Positions 29,089 through 40,438 of a stretch of DNA of 64,000 nucleotides are shown here, piece by piece (within the stretch, counting starts at the first letter, position 1; each line of letters opens with the position of its first letter). Made by a program: the position numbers and the translations under genes. The notes beneath the pieces are model-generated. The model was not told the DNA's origin. It saw only the letters and a program-made list of their open reading frames with translations, and made no database searches. The stretch spans positions 248,001-312,000 of the forward strand of contig CAVQEZ010000004.1 in assembly GCA_963711635.1 (NCBI GenBank), in the 5' to 3' direction. The stretch is from CADEED01 sp963711635 (lineage in GTDB: Bacteria > Pseudomonadota > Gammaproteobacteria > Steroidobacterales > Steroidobacteraceae).

Positions 29089-29432
29089 TCCTGCCCGCCT
29101 GGGCGCAGAGCGCCGCGCTGCTGGTGGTTTCGAACGTCTTCATGACGTTCGCCTGGTATGCGCACCTCAAGAACATGTCGTCGAAGCCCTGGATAGTGGC
29201 GGCGCTCGCCAGCTGGGGCATCGCGCTGTTCGAGTACCTCGTGCAGGTGCCCGCGAATCGCATCGGCTACACCACGCTGTCGCTGGGCCAGCTCAAGGTC
29301 ATGCAGGAAGTCATCACGCTGGCGGTGTTCGTGCCGTTCGCGATCCTCTACATGAAGCAGCCGCTGAAGCTGGACTTCCTGTGGGCGGGACTGTGCCTCG
29401 TGGCCGCCGCCTACTTCATGTTCCGGGACTGA
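29085..29432 (+). CDS. DUF486 family membrane protein (DMT-like)
   Basis: An intact 115-residue protein with four membrane helices, of the DUF486 family in the drug/metabolite transporter clan. It reads SAALLVVSNVFMTFAWYAHL, IVAALASWGIALFEYLVQVP, ANRIGYTTLSLGQLKVMQEV and ITLAVFVPFAILYMKQPLKL, ending LVAAAYFMFRD. Such proteins may act as dimers in small-molecule transport; no substrate is known. ATG at 29085 overlaps the yceH stop (ATGA). Its last 17 bases overlap the 3' end of the convergent aldolase gene. Confidence 0.85.
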   Translation: MILPAWAQSAALLVVSNVFMTFAWYAHLKNMSSKPWIVAALASWGIALFEYLVQVPANRIGYTTLSLGQLKVMQEVITLAVFVPFAILYMKQPLKLDFLWAGLCLVAAAYFMFRD

Positions 29433-30441
29433 ATGTCCGCAATTGGGCGCAGAGCGCGTCTACGTCTTCATCAGGCGTATCCCAGGAGCAGACGAAGCGC
29501 GCTTCACCAGACCCCATCGGACCCCACGGGTAGAAACCGAATTCGCGTGACAGCGCCGCGATGCGCTGCTCTCCCAGCTGCATGAATACCTGGTTGGTCT
29601 CCGCGGGCACGCTGAGCAGGCCCGGCGCGGCCGCGGCGATGCGTGCCGCCAGGCGATTGGCCCGCTCCGCGTTGCGTCTCCAGATGCCACTTTCGAGGTA
29701 GGTAGCAAGTTGCAACGCAGCGTATCTTCCCTTGCAGGCGAGTTGCCCGGCACGCTTGCGCCGGAACTCGAAGTCACCGACACGGGTCGGATCGAAGAAC
29801 ACGACGGCTTCCGCATTCATGCCGCCGTTCTTGATGACGCCGAAGGAAAGCACGTCGACGCCGGCTTTCCAGGTCAATTCTGCCGGGGAGACATCTTGCG
29901 CCACCACTGCGTTCGCGAAGCGCGCACCGTCCATGTGGACGATCATGCCCCGGCCATGCGCGATGTCGGCCAGCGCGCGGATTTCCGCGGCCGTGTACAC
30001 GGCGCCGCGTTCGGTGCTCTGGGTGATCGACAGCGCGCGCGGCTGCACGCCGTGCACATGCGGCTCGAACCAGTCGAGCCGTGCGCGCAGGTCGGAGGCA
30101 GCGATCTTGGCGCCGGCACCGGTGACCAGCGACAGCTTCGCGCCGCCGGTGAAGAATTCCGGTGCGCCGCATTCGTCGCGTTCGACGTGCGATTCGGCAT
30201 GGCACAACACCGTGCCCCAGGGCGGACAGAATGTCGCCAATGCCAGCGAGTTGGCCGCGGTTCCGGACGACACGGCGAATACGCGCACGTCGGTCTCGAA
30301 GAACTTTCCGAACACGGTGTCGAGCGCTTCGGACCAGCGGTCCGCGCCATAGGCGAGCGCGGTGCCGTGATTGGCGGTGGCGAGCGCGGCGAGGATTTCG
30401 GGACAGACAGCGGCGGTATTGTCGGATTTGAAGTAGCGCAT
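29416..30441 (-). CDS. Low-specificity L-threonine aldolase
   Basis: An intact PLP enzyme of 341 residues from ATG 30441 (MRYFKSDNTAAVCPEILAAL). It splits threonine or allo-threonine into glycine and acetaldehyde. Typical segments are VFAVSSGTAANSLALATFCP, VLCHAESHVERDECGAPEFF, QSTERGAVYTAAEIRALADI, IVHMDGARFANAVVAQDVSP and the PLP-lysine region VLSFGVIKNGGMNAEAVVFF. It could instead favour another beta-hydroxy amino acid. The 118 bases to the divergent gene at 30560 should hold both promoters, but I see no convincing boxes. Confidence 0.88.
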   Translation of the reverse strand: MRYFKSDNTAAVCPEILAALATANHGTALAYGADRWSEALDTVFGKFFETDVRVFAVSSGTAANSLALATFCPPWGTVLCHAESHVERDECGAPEFFTGGAKLSLVTGAGAKIAASDLRARLDWFEPHVHGVQPRALSITQSTERGAVYTAAEIRALADIAHGRGMIVHMDGARFANAVVAQDVSPAELTWKAGVDVLSFGVIKNGGMNAEAVVFFDPTRVGDFEFRRKRAGQLACKGRYAALQLATYLESGIWRRNAERANRLAARIAAAAPGLLSVPAETNQVFMQLGEQRIAALSREFGFYPWGPMGSGEARFVCSWDTPDEDVDALCAQLRTFSPGT

Positions 30442-30559
30442 CGCCGCGCATTGTAGCGAGTGGCAGTGAGTAACGTGCGCGCGGCAAATGGTTTCACCCC
30501 GATTCGCGCCGCCGTGCCGCGTCACGAGGTGTACATTGCCGAGTCAAACGGAGGAGTTC

Positions 30560-31141
30560 ATGGAGGAAAAGCTGCTGTCGAGACGCCACGCCTTGCGGAC
30601 GCTCAGTGCCGTCGCGGCTGCGGGCGCGCTCGATTGGGCTGCGATCGCCCAGGCCGGGCATGACGCACATGCCGCGGCGCAGTCTTCCGAACCGATCACC
30701 TACACCTTGTTAGGCGCCGCCGACGCCGCGGATGTGGAGGCGCTGACCTCGCAGATCATCCCCAGCGACGACACGCCCGGGGCGCGCGAAGCCGGCGTCA
30801 CCTTTTTCATCGATCGCGCGCTGGGCTCGTTCTTCGCGCACTGGCGCCCCGGCTTCATGCAGGGCCTCGCCGGGTTCCAGGCAGCGGCCCGTGTCGCGCA
30901 CCCGCAGGCAGCTTCCTTCGCGGCGCTCTCCTCCGAACGGCAAATCGAATTCCTGCACGGCGTCGACCAGACACCGTTCTTCGAACAGGCACGGCTGCTC
31001 ACGGCCTGCGGGATGTTCTCGAATCCGTCCTATGGTGGAAATCGCGGCGGCATCGGCTGGCAGTTGCTCGGCTTCGAAGACCAGCACATCTTCGAGCCGC
31101 CCTTTGGTCTATTACGACCGGTTACCCGACTCGCACCATGA
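30560..31141 (+). CDS. Gluconate 2-dehydrogenase subunit 3-like Tat protein
   Basis: A 193-residue protein of the gluconate 2-dehydrogenase gamma-subunit family. It begins MEEKLLSRRHALRTLSAVAA, a twin-arginine-like signal, then LLGAADAADVEALTSQIIPS, VTFFIDRALGSFFAHWRPGF and a C-terminal GNRGGIGWQLLGFEDQHIFE. A strong ribosome site (GGAGGAG, 30550-30556) is four bases before ATG 30560. The last residues (FGLLRPVTRLAP) probably reflect a frame shift near 31108, since FGYYDR is usual. The stop overlaps the GMC gene (ATGA). It likely helps export and stabilise the catalytic GMC subunit, carrying it across on its Tat signal. Confidence 0.85.
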   Translation: MEEKLLSRRHALRTLSAVAAAGALDWAAIAQAGHDAHAAAQSSEPITYTLLGAADAADVEALTSQIIPSDDTPGAREAGVTFFIDRALGSFFAHWRPGFMQGLAGFQAAARVAHPQAASFAALSSERQIEFLHGVDQTPFFEQARLLTACGMFSNPSYGGNRGGIGWQLLGFEDQHIFEPPFGLLRPVTRLAP

Positions 31142-32797
31142 AGACGAAGACTTATCGCACCTCGCAATCGGTGGACTTCGTGATCGTGGGCTCGGGCGCC
31201 GCGGGCGGCGTGCTGGCGCGCGAGCTGGCGCGTGCGCGGCTCGACGTCGTGGTGCTCGAGCAGGGTCCGCGCCTGTATCCGGCCGACTTCCAGCATGACG
31301 AGCTCAAGAACTGGTTCATCGGCGGCCTGGTTGCGAATCCGCAGAGCAATCCACAGAGCTTCCGCCGTTCGGCCTCCGAAACCGCCGCGGTGCCGCTGGT
31401 ACGCACGCCGCTGTGGTACGCGCGCGGGGTCGGCGGCAGCACGCTGCACTACACCGCCAACTACTGGCGCTTCCGCGAAATCGATTTTCGCGAGCGCAGC
31501 GCACTGGGAGAGATCTCCGGCACGGGCTTCGCCGACTGGCCGATCACGTACGCGGAGCTCGAGCCTTACTACACCAAGGTCGATTGGGAGATCGGCGTTT
31601 CCGGGCAGGCCGGTCTCGATCCCGGCGATTCACCGCGCAGTCGTCCATACCCCATGCCCCCGGTGACGCGTGAAATCTTCGGGCGTGTTGTTCGAGCGCG
31701 GCGCGCGCAAGCTCGGGTTGCGGCCCGTGCCGGCGCCGCTGGCCATCAACTCGGTGCCCTATGGCGGACGTCCCGCCTGCGTGCACTGCGGCTTCTGCCA
31801 CGGCTTCGGCTGCGAAGTGATGGCCAAGGCGTCGTCCGCATGAGACGGTCATTCCGGAGGCGGAAGCCACGGGCCATTGCGAGGTGCGTGCCGACAGCTA
31901 CGTATCGCGCATCGAAACCGACAAGCGCGGCCGCGTGACGGGAGTGGCGTACTTCGACGCGCAGGGCCATGAACATTTCCAGCGCGCCCGGGCGGTGGTG
32001 CTCGCGGCCAACGGCGGCGAGACGCCGCGGCTGCTGCTCAACTCCGCGAACCCGCGCTTCCCGCAGGGCCTGGCGAACTCCAGCGGCCTGGTAGGCAAGT
32101 ACCTGATGTTCAACTACACGGCGCGCGTCAACGCGTTGTTCGAACACGAGCTCAACGAATACAAGAGCGTGCAGTGCACGCGCATCCTGCACGACTTCTA
32201 CGACTCGCGATCCCAGGCGCGGGTTCTATGGCGGTGGCGGGATGGATGCGCGCATCGGACCGCAGCCCACCTTCTGGGCGGCGCGCGCCGCGACCGATGC
32301 ACAGCCGACCTGGGGCAAGGCATACAAGGAACGCCTGCGCGAGTTTCCGCGTTCCATGCAGATCTCCTGCCACACCACGTCGCTCGCGCTCGAATCCAAC
32401 AACGTGACGCTGGATCCGACCCTCAAGGATGCCTGGGGCATTCCCGCGATCCGCGTCACCTATCGCGATCATCCGGACGATCTCGCGATGGCGCGTTTCC
32501 TCCAGGATCGCGGCGTGGAGATCATGAACGCGGCCGGCGCGTTGCGCGTCATCAAGGGCGCCGATCACGGAAAGCAGCCTGGGATTTCACCTGCTCGGCA
32601 CCTGCCGCATGGGGAACGACGCCGCGACCTCCGTGGTCGACAAGTACCACCGCAGCCACGACGTGCCGAACCTCTTCATTTGCGACGGCAGCAGCCTGGT
32701 CACCTCCGGGCGCGGCCAGCCGACCATGACCATACAGGCGCTGGCATTTCGCGCGGGCGAACACATCGCGGAGCTCGCGAAACGCAACGAAATTTAA
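31138..32797 (+). CDS. GMC-family flavin oxidoreductase (gluconate/sugar dehydrogenase catalytic subunit type)
   Basis: An FAD enzyme of the glucose-methanol-choline family. The N-terminus holds VDFVIVGSGAAGGVLARELA and VVVLEQGPRLYPADFQ; the FAD contact GVGGSTLHYTANYWRF is at about 31429-31476. A cysteine pair-rich block RPACVHCGFCHGFGC is read after a shift near 31680. The C-terminus has FHLLGTCRMGNDAATSVVDK and SSLVTSGRGQPTMTIQALAF, the catalytic end of GMC enzymes. Breaks are near 31680, 31840, 32215 and 32575. With the subunit 3 gene it forms a periplasmic dehydrogenase for a sugar, sugar acid or alcohol; the substrate is unknown. Confidence 0.85.
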
Positions 32798-32826
32798 GGA
32801 CAAGCAATTCTAAGGAAGGAGCATTC

Positions 32827-35345
32827 ATGAAGATCATCCGTTCGAATTCCGCAAACCTGCTGCGCGCCGCCATCGCGGCCACGCTGGGAAGCTGCGCGGC
32901 GCCGCTGGCCTTGGCGCAGGATCAGGCCGCCGCACCGCCGCCCGACGACAATATCGACGAGGTGGTGGTGACCGGCACGCGCGTGGCGACGCGCACGCGC
33001 CTCGATTCGCTGGCTCCCATCGACGTGCTGCCGGCTGCCACGCTGGAACAAGCAGGGCACCACCGAGCTCGCCGAGGCGCTGTCGACCGTGGCGCCTTCG
33101 CTGAATTTCCCGCGCCCGTCGATCACCGACGGCACCGACCACATCCGCCCCGCCACGCTGCGCGGCCTCGCGCCCGATCAGACGCTGGTGCTGGTCAACA
33201 GCAAGCGCCGCCATCAGTCGGCGCTGGTCAACGTCAACGGCTCGGTGGGCCGTGGCTCGGCCGCCGTGGATCTCAACGCCATTCCGCTCGCCGCCATCGA
33301 GAGCGTGGAGGTGCTGCGCGACGGCGCTTCGGCGCAGTACGGCTCGGATGCGATCGCCGGCGTCATCAATCTGCGCCTGCGCGATGCGCGCGAAGGCGGC
33401 AATGCCAGCTCACCTACGGCGCAGTACGACACCGAAGTGGAGACCGAGCGCGGCCAGCGACACGCCAGCGACGGCGCCACCATGACGGCCTCGGGCTGGG
33501 TCGGCTTGCCGCTCGGCGAGGAAGGATTCCTGACGCTGTCGGGCGAATATCGCGACCGCGATCCCACCAGTCGCGGCGACTTCGACAATCGCGTGCCCGG
33601 CTCGCCGGTGACCTCGCGCTACGGCGACGGCGACATGCGCGACATCACCGGCTACGTCAACGCCGGCGTGCCGCTCGAGGGCGACTGGAACATCTACGGC
33701 TGGGCCGGCTACCAGCATCGCGAGGGCAACTCCGCCGCGTTCCCGCGCATCTTCAACGACGTGCGCAACGTGCCGGCTATCTACCCGAACGGCTTCCTGC
33801 CGCTGATCACCACCGACATCGACGACGTGGCCGTGGGCTGGGGCGTGCGCGGCAAGCTGGGCGGCTGGGATGCGGACATCAGCCTGGTCTACGGCTGAAC
33901 GAAGTTCACTACGGCGTCGAGAACAGCCTGAACACTTCCTATGGCGCGGCATCGCAGACCAGCTTCGACGCCGGCGCCATGGAATACGACCAGCTGCGTG
34001 TTCAACGCCGGCGTGGTGCGCGGCTTCGAGGTGGGCAACCTGCCCGAGCCGGTGAACCTCGCGTTCGGCGTCGAGGCACGCCGCGAGAACTATTCCATCG
34101 AAGCCGGCGAACCCGCGTCCTACGACCGCGGACCCGTCGTCGGCGCGGCCGCGGGTGCGCAGGGCTTCCCGGGCTTCCAGCCGAGCAACGAGCTCGATGA
34201 AGACCGCACGGCGTACAGCGCGTACGTCGACCTCGAAGCGCGGCTGACGGAGAAATTCCTGGCCAGCGTCGCGGTGCGCGGCGAGGACTACTCGGACTTC
34301 GGCTCGGCCGTCACCGGCAAGATCGCCGCGCGCTTCGACTTCACCGATTCCTTCGCGCTGCGCGGCAATGTCTCGACGGGATTCCGCGCCCCCGGCCTGC
34401 AGCAGGAGTTCTTCACCTCGACCGCCACCAACTTCATCAATGGCGTGCCCGTTCGAGGTCGGCACCTTCCCCGCGACGTCGGATGTGGCGATCACGCTGG
34501 GCGCCCAGCCGCTCGATGCCGAGGAGTCGATCAACTACTCGCTCGGCACGGTGCTGCGCTTCGGCGGCTTCGAGGCCACCATCGACGCGTATCGCATCGA
34601 CATCGACGATCGCATCGTGCTGTCGGAGAACCTCAACACGCCGCAGGTGGCCGCGCTCATCGCGCCCTTCGGCGCGACCGTGGCCCGCTTCTTCATCAAT
34701 GGCGTGGAAACCAAGACCGAGGGCATCGACGTCGTCGCGCAAGTACGTGCTGGCGCACCGAAAGCCTCGGCACGCTTCGACTTCGTGGCCGCGGGCAACT
34801 GGAACGACACCGAAGTCGAAAAGGTGCCGACCACCAACGTCATTTCGACAACATCTGCAACGGGCAGCCGCGCGCGCTGCACGCCGCCGGTGCTGTTCGC
34901 TCGCATCAACACGCTGAGCTTCGAAGAAGGCACGCCCGGACAGCAAGATCAGCCTGGGGATCGACTGGGGACTGCTCGCGGGTGGCGTCGACTGGGGCGT
35001 GAATCTCAAGGGCACGCGTTACGGCGAAGTCGTGGAACCCGGCGTGCCGACCGCGGCCGAAATCAATGCCGGAATTCGCGGACGCGCGCGATCTGCACAT
35101 CCAGCCGGATTGGGTCGTCGATCTCGAGCTCTCGTCCCAACTACTGGACAACAAGCTCGGCTCGCGCTCGGCGCCGACAACCTGTTCGACCAGTATCCGG
35201 ATCGCGTGCCGAACGCGCGGGCGCTGCCGAATCCGCCGGGCGGAACGTGAACCTCAACGCCACGAACGCGCTGGGGTACTCGCGCTATTCGCCGTACGGT
35301 TTCGGCGGACGCTTCCTGTACGCGCGCTTGTCGTACCGCTGGTAG
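32827..35345 (+). CDS. TonB-dependent outer-membrane receptor
   Basis: An outer-membrane transporter of about 835 residues when joined. A signal peptide ends near APLALAQDQ; the TonB-box region is NIDEVVVTGTRVATRTRLDS. The plug domain contains LRGLAPDQTLVLVNSKRRHQ, DLNAIPLAAIESVEVLRDGA and SAQYGSDAIAGVINLRL. Barrel strands follow, ending FLYARLSYRW with a terminal aromatic residue as usual. Frame breaks are dense: about 33050, 33405, 33893, 34000, 34450, 34740, 34840 to 35170. It is 29 bases after the GMC gene, so it probably imports the substrate of that enzyme or a related ligand. Confidence 0.87.
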
Positions 35346-35359
35346 ACAGGTCGCTCGAC

Positions 35360-35390
35360 GGGGCCGTCCGTCGACGGACGGCCCCATTTA
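35360..35390 (+). terminator. Intrinsic terminator after the TonB-dependent receptor
   Basis: A fully palindromic hairpin with 11-base arms GGGGCCGTCCG and CGGACGGCCCC around TCGA, followed by ATTTAA. It starts 14 bases after the receptor stop and ends the three-gene unit beginning at 30560. Confidence 0.85.
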
Positions 35391-35523
35391 ACCGGCATTA
35401 TTTGATGCGCTTGGCAAACAGGCGGCAAAGCCTGTGCGGTCGGGATCCGCCGCGCCCGAAACCGTGAACTGGATGCGCGCATCCCCGATAGGAATCTCAG
35501 GGTTTGCCCGTATCTTTTTACCC

Positions 35524-35883
35524 GTGGCCACCCAGTACCGCATGCCCAAGCTTTCGAGCCGCCGCGAATATTTCCGGCTGCCGTACCCGGTGACGGTCGG
35601 CGCCACGCTGTCGATGAACGGCGCTAACTACACCGTCGCGGAAATCTCCGAAGGCGGCCTGCGCCTCAATTGCAGCGGCGAGCAATTCGCCCTCGCGGAG
35701 CGCATCCACGGCACGCTGGAGCTCACCGCCGGCATGCGCTGCACGATCACCGGCACGGTGCTGCGGGTCGAAGACGAATGCGTGATCCTCAAGCTGTCGC
35801 GTGGCCCGACGGGCTACGACGTGATGCGCGAGCAGCGGCATCTGACCAAGACCTTCCCGGACTGGAAGCCCCAGCCCGCCTGA
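35524..35883 (+). CDS. PilZ-domain protein
   Basis: A short protein of about 119 residues with a PilZ fold, a binder of the second messenger cyclic di-GMP. The RxxxR-type motif is SSRREYFRLPYPVTVGATLS, and the second motif, usually D/NxSxxG, reads VAEISEGGLRLNCS, with Glu in place of Asp. Later comes TITGTVLRVEDECVILKLSR. GTG 35524 and ATG 35542 are both possible starts; the open frame extends further upstream without homology. As a stand-alone PilZ protein it may control motility, and a flagellar operon lies in this window, but a link is only inference. Confidence 0.75.
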   Translation: MATQYRMPKLSSRREYFRLPYPVTVGATLSMNGANYTVAEISEGGLRLNCSGEQFALAERIHGTLELTAGMRCTITGTVLRVEDECVILKLSRGPTGYDVMREQRHLTKTFPDWKPQPA

Positions 35884-35904
35884 AAATGGGGTCTGACCCC
35901 ATTT
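35884..35904. repeat. REP-like palindrome AAATGGGG-N5-CCCCATTT, copy 2
   Basis: A near-perfect palindrome: arms AAATGGGGTC and GACCCCATTT around a single T (or 8-base arms with loop TCTGA). It starts at the PilZ gene stop. It has the same arms as the copy at 4078-4098. GGGGTCTGACCCC-type palindromes are widespread dispersed repeats in gammaproteobacteria, often linked to REP-associated transposases. Confidence 0.75.
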
Positions 35905-36010
35905 CCGAGCCCCGACCTCCGTCTTTGGCGTTTACCCGCCCTTGTGGTACCGTGCGCGCCCCCTAGCGCCGGCTTGCGCGCCACCTTCCCCGCGTAAGCC
36001 CCTGAGTTCT

Positions 36011-37840
<1,830 letters not shown>

Positions 37841-37876
37841 TCCGGAGCCCCGCCGCCCGGCGGGTCCCTCTCCGAT

Positions 37877-37964
37877 GTGTCATATGCGGCGCCCTGCGGA
37901 TTTCCACCGCTGTGACACGATCCGCGAAAACCGCCGGACGCTGGCGTGTGGCATATGCGGCACC
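37877..37964. promoter_or_regulatory. Two direct repeats around CATATGCGGC upstream of a small gene
   Basis: GTGTCATATGCGGCGCC at 37877-37893 and GTGTGGCATATGCGGCACC at 37946-37964. The two CATATG cores are 71 bases apart. The pair lies between the typA stop and the small gene at 38011, and may be a regulator site. A short GC-rich hairpin at 37849-37864 could end typA transcription. The rest of this 170-base gap shows nothing clear. Confidence 0.4.
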
Positions 37965-38010
37965 GGTAATCGCGCATACATTGGCTCCATCCTCACCACA
38001 GGATGTATGC

Positions 38011-38292
38011 ATGAAGAAGATGTCATCGAAATGGCACGCAGTAAGCATCGTATTGCAGGGGACCAGCTGCGCCGCGGCGACCTTGTGCAGGAACAAGCGC
38101 TTTCTGGCAGCCCAGCTTCCTGCGCTGCCGCTGCGCGACTGCGACAAGGCAGCCGGATGCCCCTGCAAATACAAGCACTACGAAGACCGCCGCGCCGCCC
38201 TGCGCAGGACCGACGACGTGCACCGCGACTTGAGGTCGGAATTCCTCGAGCGCAACCGCAGGTCGACACGCGGACGCCGGATCGGTAGATAG
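38011..38292 (+). CDS. Small Cys- and Arg-rich protein of unknown function
   Basis: A 93-residue protein starting MKKMSSKWHAVSIVLQGTSC. It has CAAATLCRNKRFLAAQLPAL, then the block PLRDCDKAAGCPCKYKHYED and RRAALRRTDDVHRDLR, ending in a basic tail. The pattern C...RFL..Q.P.LPL..C....C.CKY.H..DRR recalls a short family common in gammaproteobacteria, of unknown role; cysteines may hold a metal. AGGATG just upstream is a weak ribosome site. It follows the repeat pair described above. Confidence 0.6.
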   Translation: MKKMSSKWHAVSIVLQGTSCAAATLCRNKRFLAAQLPALPLRDCDKAAGCPCKYKHYEDRRAALRRTDDVHRDLRSEFLERNRRSTRGRRIGR

Positions 38293-38302
38293 TCGCTAGC
38301 CG

Positions 38303-39025
38303 TTATTTGATGCCGTAGTCCACGGTGACCACCACGCGGGCGACCTTGTCGACCGTGGTCTTGTCGTAAGTGCCGCCCCAGTCGCTGACGTCGGTATTCG
38401 CGCCGGCCGCCAGGATGTAGAACGCGCCCTGCGATGCCGAACGCATCGGCCCCACCTCGACATCACCATTCTTGGCGAATTCGCCGGCGCGCACGCGCGA
38501 GTTCTGCATGGCCGCGCCGATCAGCGACATCTTCACGTCCTCCAGGTTCGAAACCAGGTACTGCGGCTGACCGAAGCTCACCGGGTGTCCTTCGGCCTGG
38601 AACTGCACGATGGCCTTGGCGGCCGCGATGATGCGCGGCAGGTCCGTGGTGTTGATGGTGACCGACTGGCGCGCGACGTGGCCCACCTGCACCGAGCGCA
38701 TGTTGCCGTTGCGACCTTCGACTTCCTCGTAGTTGGGTTCCGCCGATTCGTTCGACTCGGTCAGTGTCCCGGCCTCAAACCCGGCCGTGGCCAGGAATTG
38801 GTCCAGCGCCGGCTTTTCCTTGCGCAGCTTGCCGAGCGCCTCGGCAATCGTGGCGCCCTGTACCTGCAGGCTCACGGTCCACTCCGCGCGATCGGCCTTG
38901 ATGGGCTTTTCGGCCAGCCCCTTGACCGAAATGGTCTCGCGCCCGCCGCCAACCTGCTTGACCTGGTAACCCAGAATCGCGGCCGCGAGGATCAGTGCGA
39001 TGGAAAAGATGACGGTGCGGATCAT
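38303..39025 (-). CDS. SIMPL-domain (DUF541) exported protein
   Basis: An intact 240-residue protein. An N-terminal hydrophobic anchor or signal, MIRTVIFSIALILAAAILGY, is followed by the SIMPL domain, seen in ETISVKGLAEKPIKADRAEW, TVSLQVQGATIAEALGKLRK, SVTINTTDLPRIIAAAKAIV and the end KVARVVVTVDYGIK. Such proteins sit in the periplasm or on the membrane; bacterial members have been linked to oxidative stress, but the function is unclear. The start ATG at 39025 is divergent from the DUF2721 gene, with a 51-base gap. Confidence 0.85.
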   Translation of the reverse strand: MIRTVIFSIALILAAAILGYQVKQVGGGRETISVKGLAEKPIKADRAEWTVSLQVQGATIAEALGKLRKEKPALDQFLATAGFEAGTLTESNESAEPNYEEVEGRNGNMRSVQVGHVARQSVTINTTDLPRIIAAAKAIVQFQAEGHPVSFGQPQYLVSNLEDVKMSLIGAAMQNSRVRAGEFAKNGDVEVGPMRSASQGAFYILAAGANTDVSDWGGTYDKTTVDKVARVVVTVDYGIK

Positions 39026-39076
39026 GCGAGTCCCTTGTTGAGGCTGGAGTGATGAATTGTGGCAGACTTTCGCCCC

Positions 39077-39529
39077 ATGCAAATCGACCTGCAGACCGAG
39101 AACGTCGCCAAGCTCATCCAGCTGGCACTGGGCCCGGTGTTCCTGATTTCGGGCGTGGGTATCACGCTCAGCATGCTGACGCAGCGGCTCGCGCGCATCG
39201 TCGATCGCGCGCGCAATCTCGAAACCCAGCGCGAGTCGACCTCCAGCGAGAAGAAGCTGGCCACCATCGACGAGGACCTGAAGGTGATCTTCCGCCGCGC
39301 GCGCCACATCAACGCGGCGATTCTGCTGGCCACGATCTCGGCGCTGCTGACCGCGCTGGTGGTCACACTGCTGTTTGCCAGCGAGTTCACGCCCATTTCG
39401 GTCGGCGGCGTCATCGCCGGCATGTTCGTGCTGTCCATGGTCTGCCTGTCCACCGCGTTCCTGATGTTCCTGCTCGAGGCGCGCATCGCCACGAATGCGC
39501 TGCGCATCGGCACGCACCGGTCGAGCTGA
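39077..39529 (+). CDS. DUF2721 membrane protein
   Basis: An intact 150-residue membrane protein matching DUF2721. It has a first membrane segment in LALGPVFLISGVGITLSMLT, a basic cytoplasmic loop QRLARIVDRARNLETQRES and two further helices in INAAILLATISALLTALVVT and GGVIAGMFVLSMVCLSTAFL. RIVDRAR directly after the first helix is typical for the family. Function unknown. Its stop overlaps the next start by one base (TGATG). Confidence 0.83.
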   Translation: MQIDLQTENVAKLIQLALGPVFLISGVGITLSMLTQRLARIVDRARNLETQRESTSSEKKLATIDEDLKVIFRRARHINAAILLATISALLTALVVTLLFASEFTPISVGGVIAGMFVLSMVCLSTAFLMFLLEARIATNALRIGTHRSS

Positions 39530-40438
39530 TGCGTCGCGCCGCTTTCTCATTGCCCGGACTCGCGTTTGCGGTGACCGCGGCGGCCATCGGCCCCGGCGAT
39601 CGCGACAAACCGCCCACTTCCGCGCAGGTGCTCGAATCCGCGCAACCCACCGACTGGCGCCGTCCCGATCCGGCCGACACGCTGTATCTCGATCTACCGG
39701 GCGGCCGGGTGGTCATCGAGCTGGCACGCAGGTTCGCGCCCGAGCACGTGGCCAACATCGGCACGCTGGCGCGGGAAAAGTTCTTCGACGGCCTGCCCAT
39801 CGGGCGCGTGCAGGACAACTACGTCACGCAATGGGGCGACATCGACGAGGTCCGCAAGACGGAATCGGCCACGCGAAAGTTGCCGGACGAGACCGTCATC
39901 GCGTGGAACAAGTCGCTGCCCATCATCAAACTACCCGATGCCGACGGCTACGCGGCGGAAACCGGCTGGCTCGACGGCTTCCCGATGGGCATCGAGAGAA
40001 AGCCTTCGGGCCAGGTGTGGATGACGCATTGCTACGGCACGGTGGGCGTGGCACGCGGCAACTGGCCCGACAACGGCAGCGGCTCGGAGCTGTACGTGGT
40101 CATCGGCCAGGCGCCGCGCCACCTGGACCGCAACATCGTGCTGGTCGGACGCGTGCTGCGCGGCATGGAGCTGCTGTCCTCGCTGCCGCGTGGCAGCGAT
40201 GCGATGGGCTTCTACGCCGACCACGAAAAACCGAAACGCACGCTGATCCGCAGCGCGCGGCTCGCCAGCGAGATCCCGGCAGCGCGAACGCACGGCGCTG
40301 GAGATCCTGCGCACCGACACGCCGCTGTTCACGAAATACCTCGAGACGCGCCGCAATCGCCGCGAAGAGTGGTTCCTGCGGCCCGCCGGCCACATCGACG
40401 TCTGCAACGTTCCGATTCCGGTCCGCGACGCAGCGTGA
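39529..40438 (+). CDS. Exported cyclophilin-type peptidyl-prolyl isomerase
   Basis: A periplasmic PPIase of the cyclophilin fold. It starts with a signal, MRRAAFSLPGLAFAVTAAAI, then DTLYLDLPGGRVVIELARRF and EHVANIGTLAREKFFDGLPI. The catalytic-arginine strand GRVQDNYVTQWGD replaces the usual FHRVI...QGGD, and the second part of the site is SGSELYVVIGQAPRHLDRNI, VLVGRVLRGMELLSSLP. A frame shift near 40283 restores the C-terminus ILRTDTPLFTKYLETRRNRR and ends at TGA 40436-40438. The divergent catalytic motif may mean altered activity. Its stop overlaps the hydrolase start (GTGA). Confidence 0.8.
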
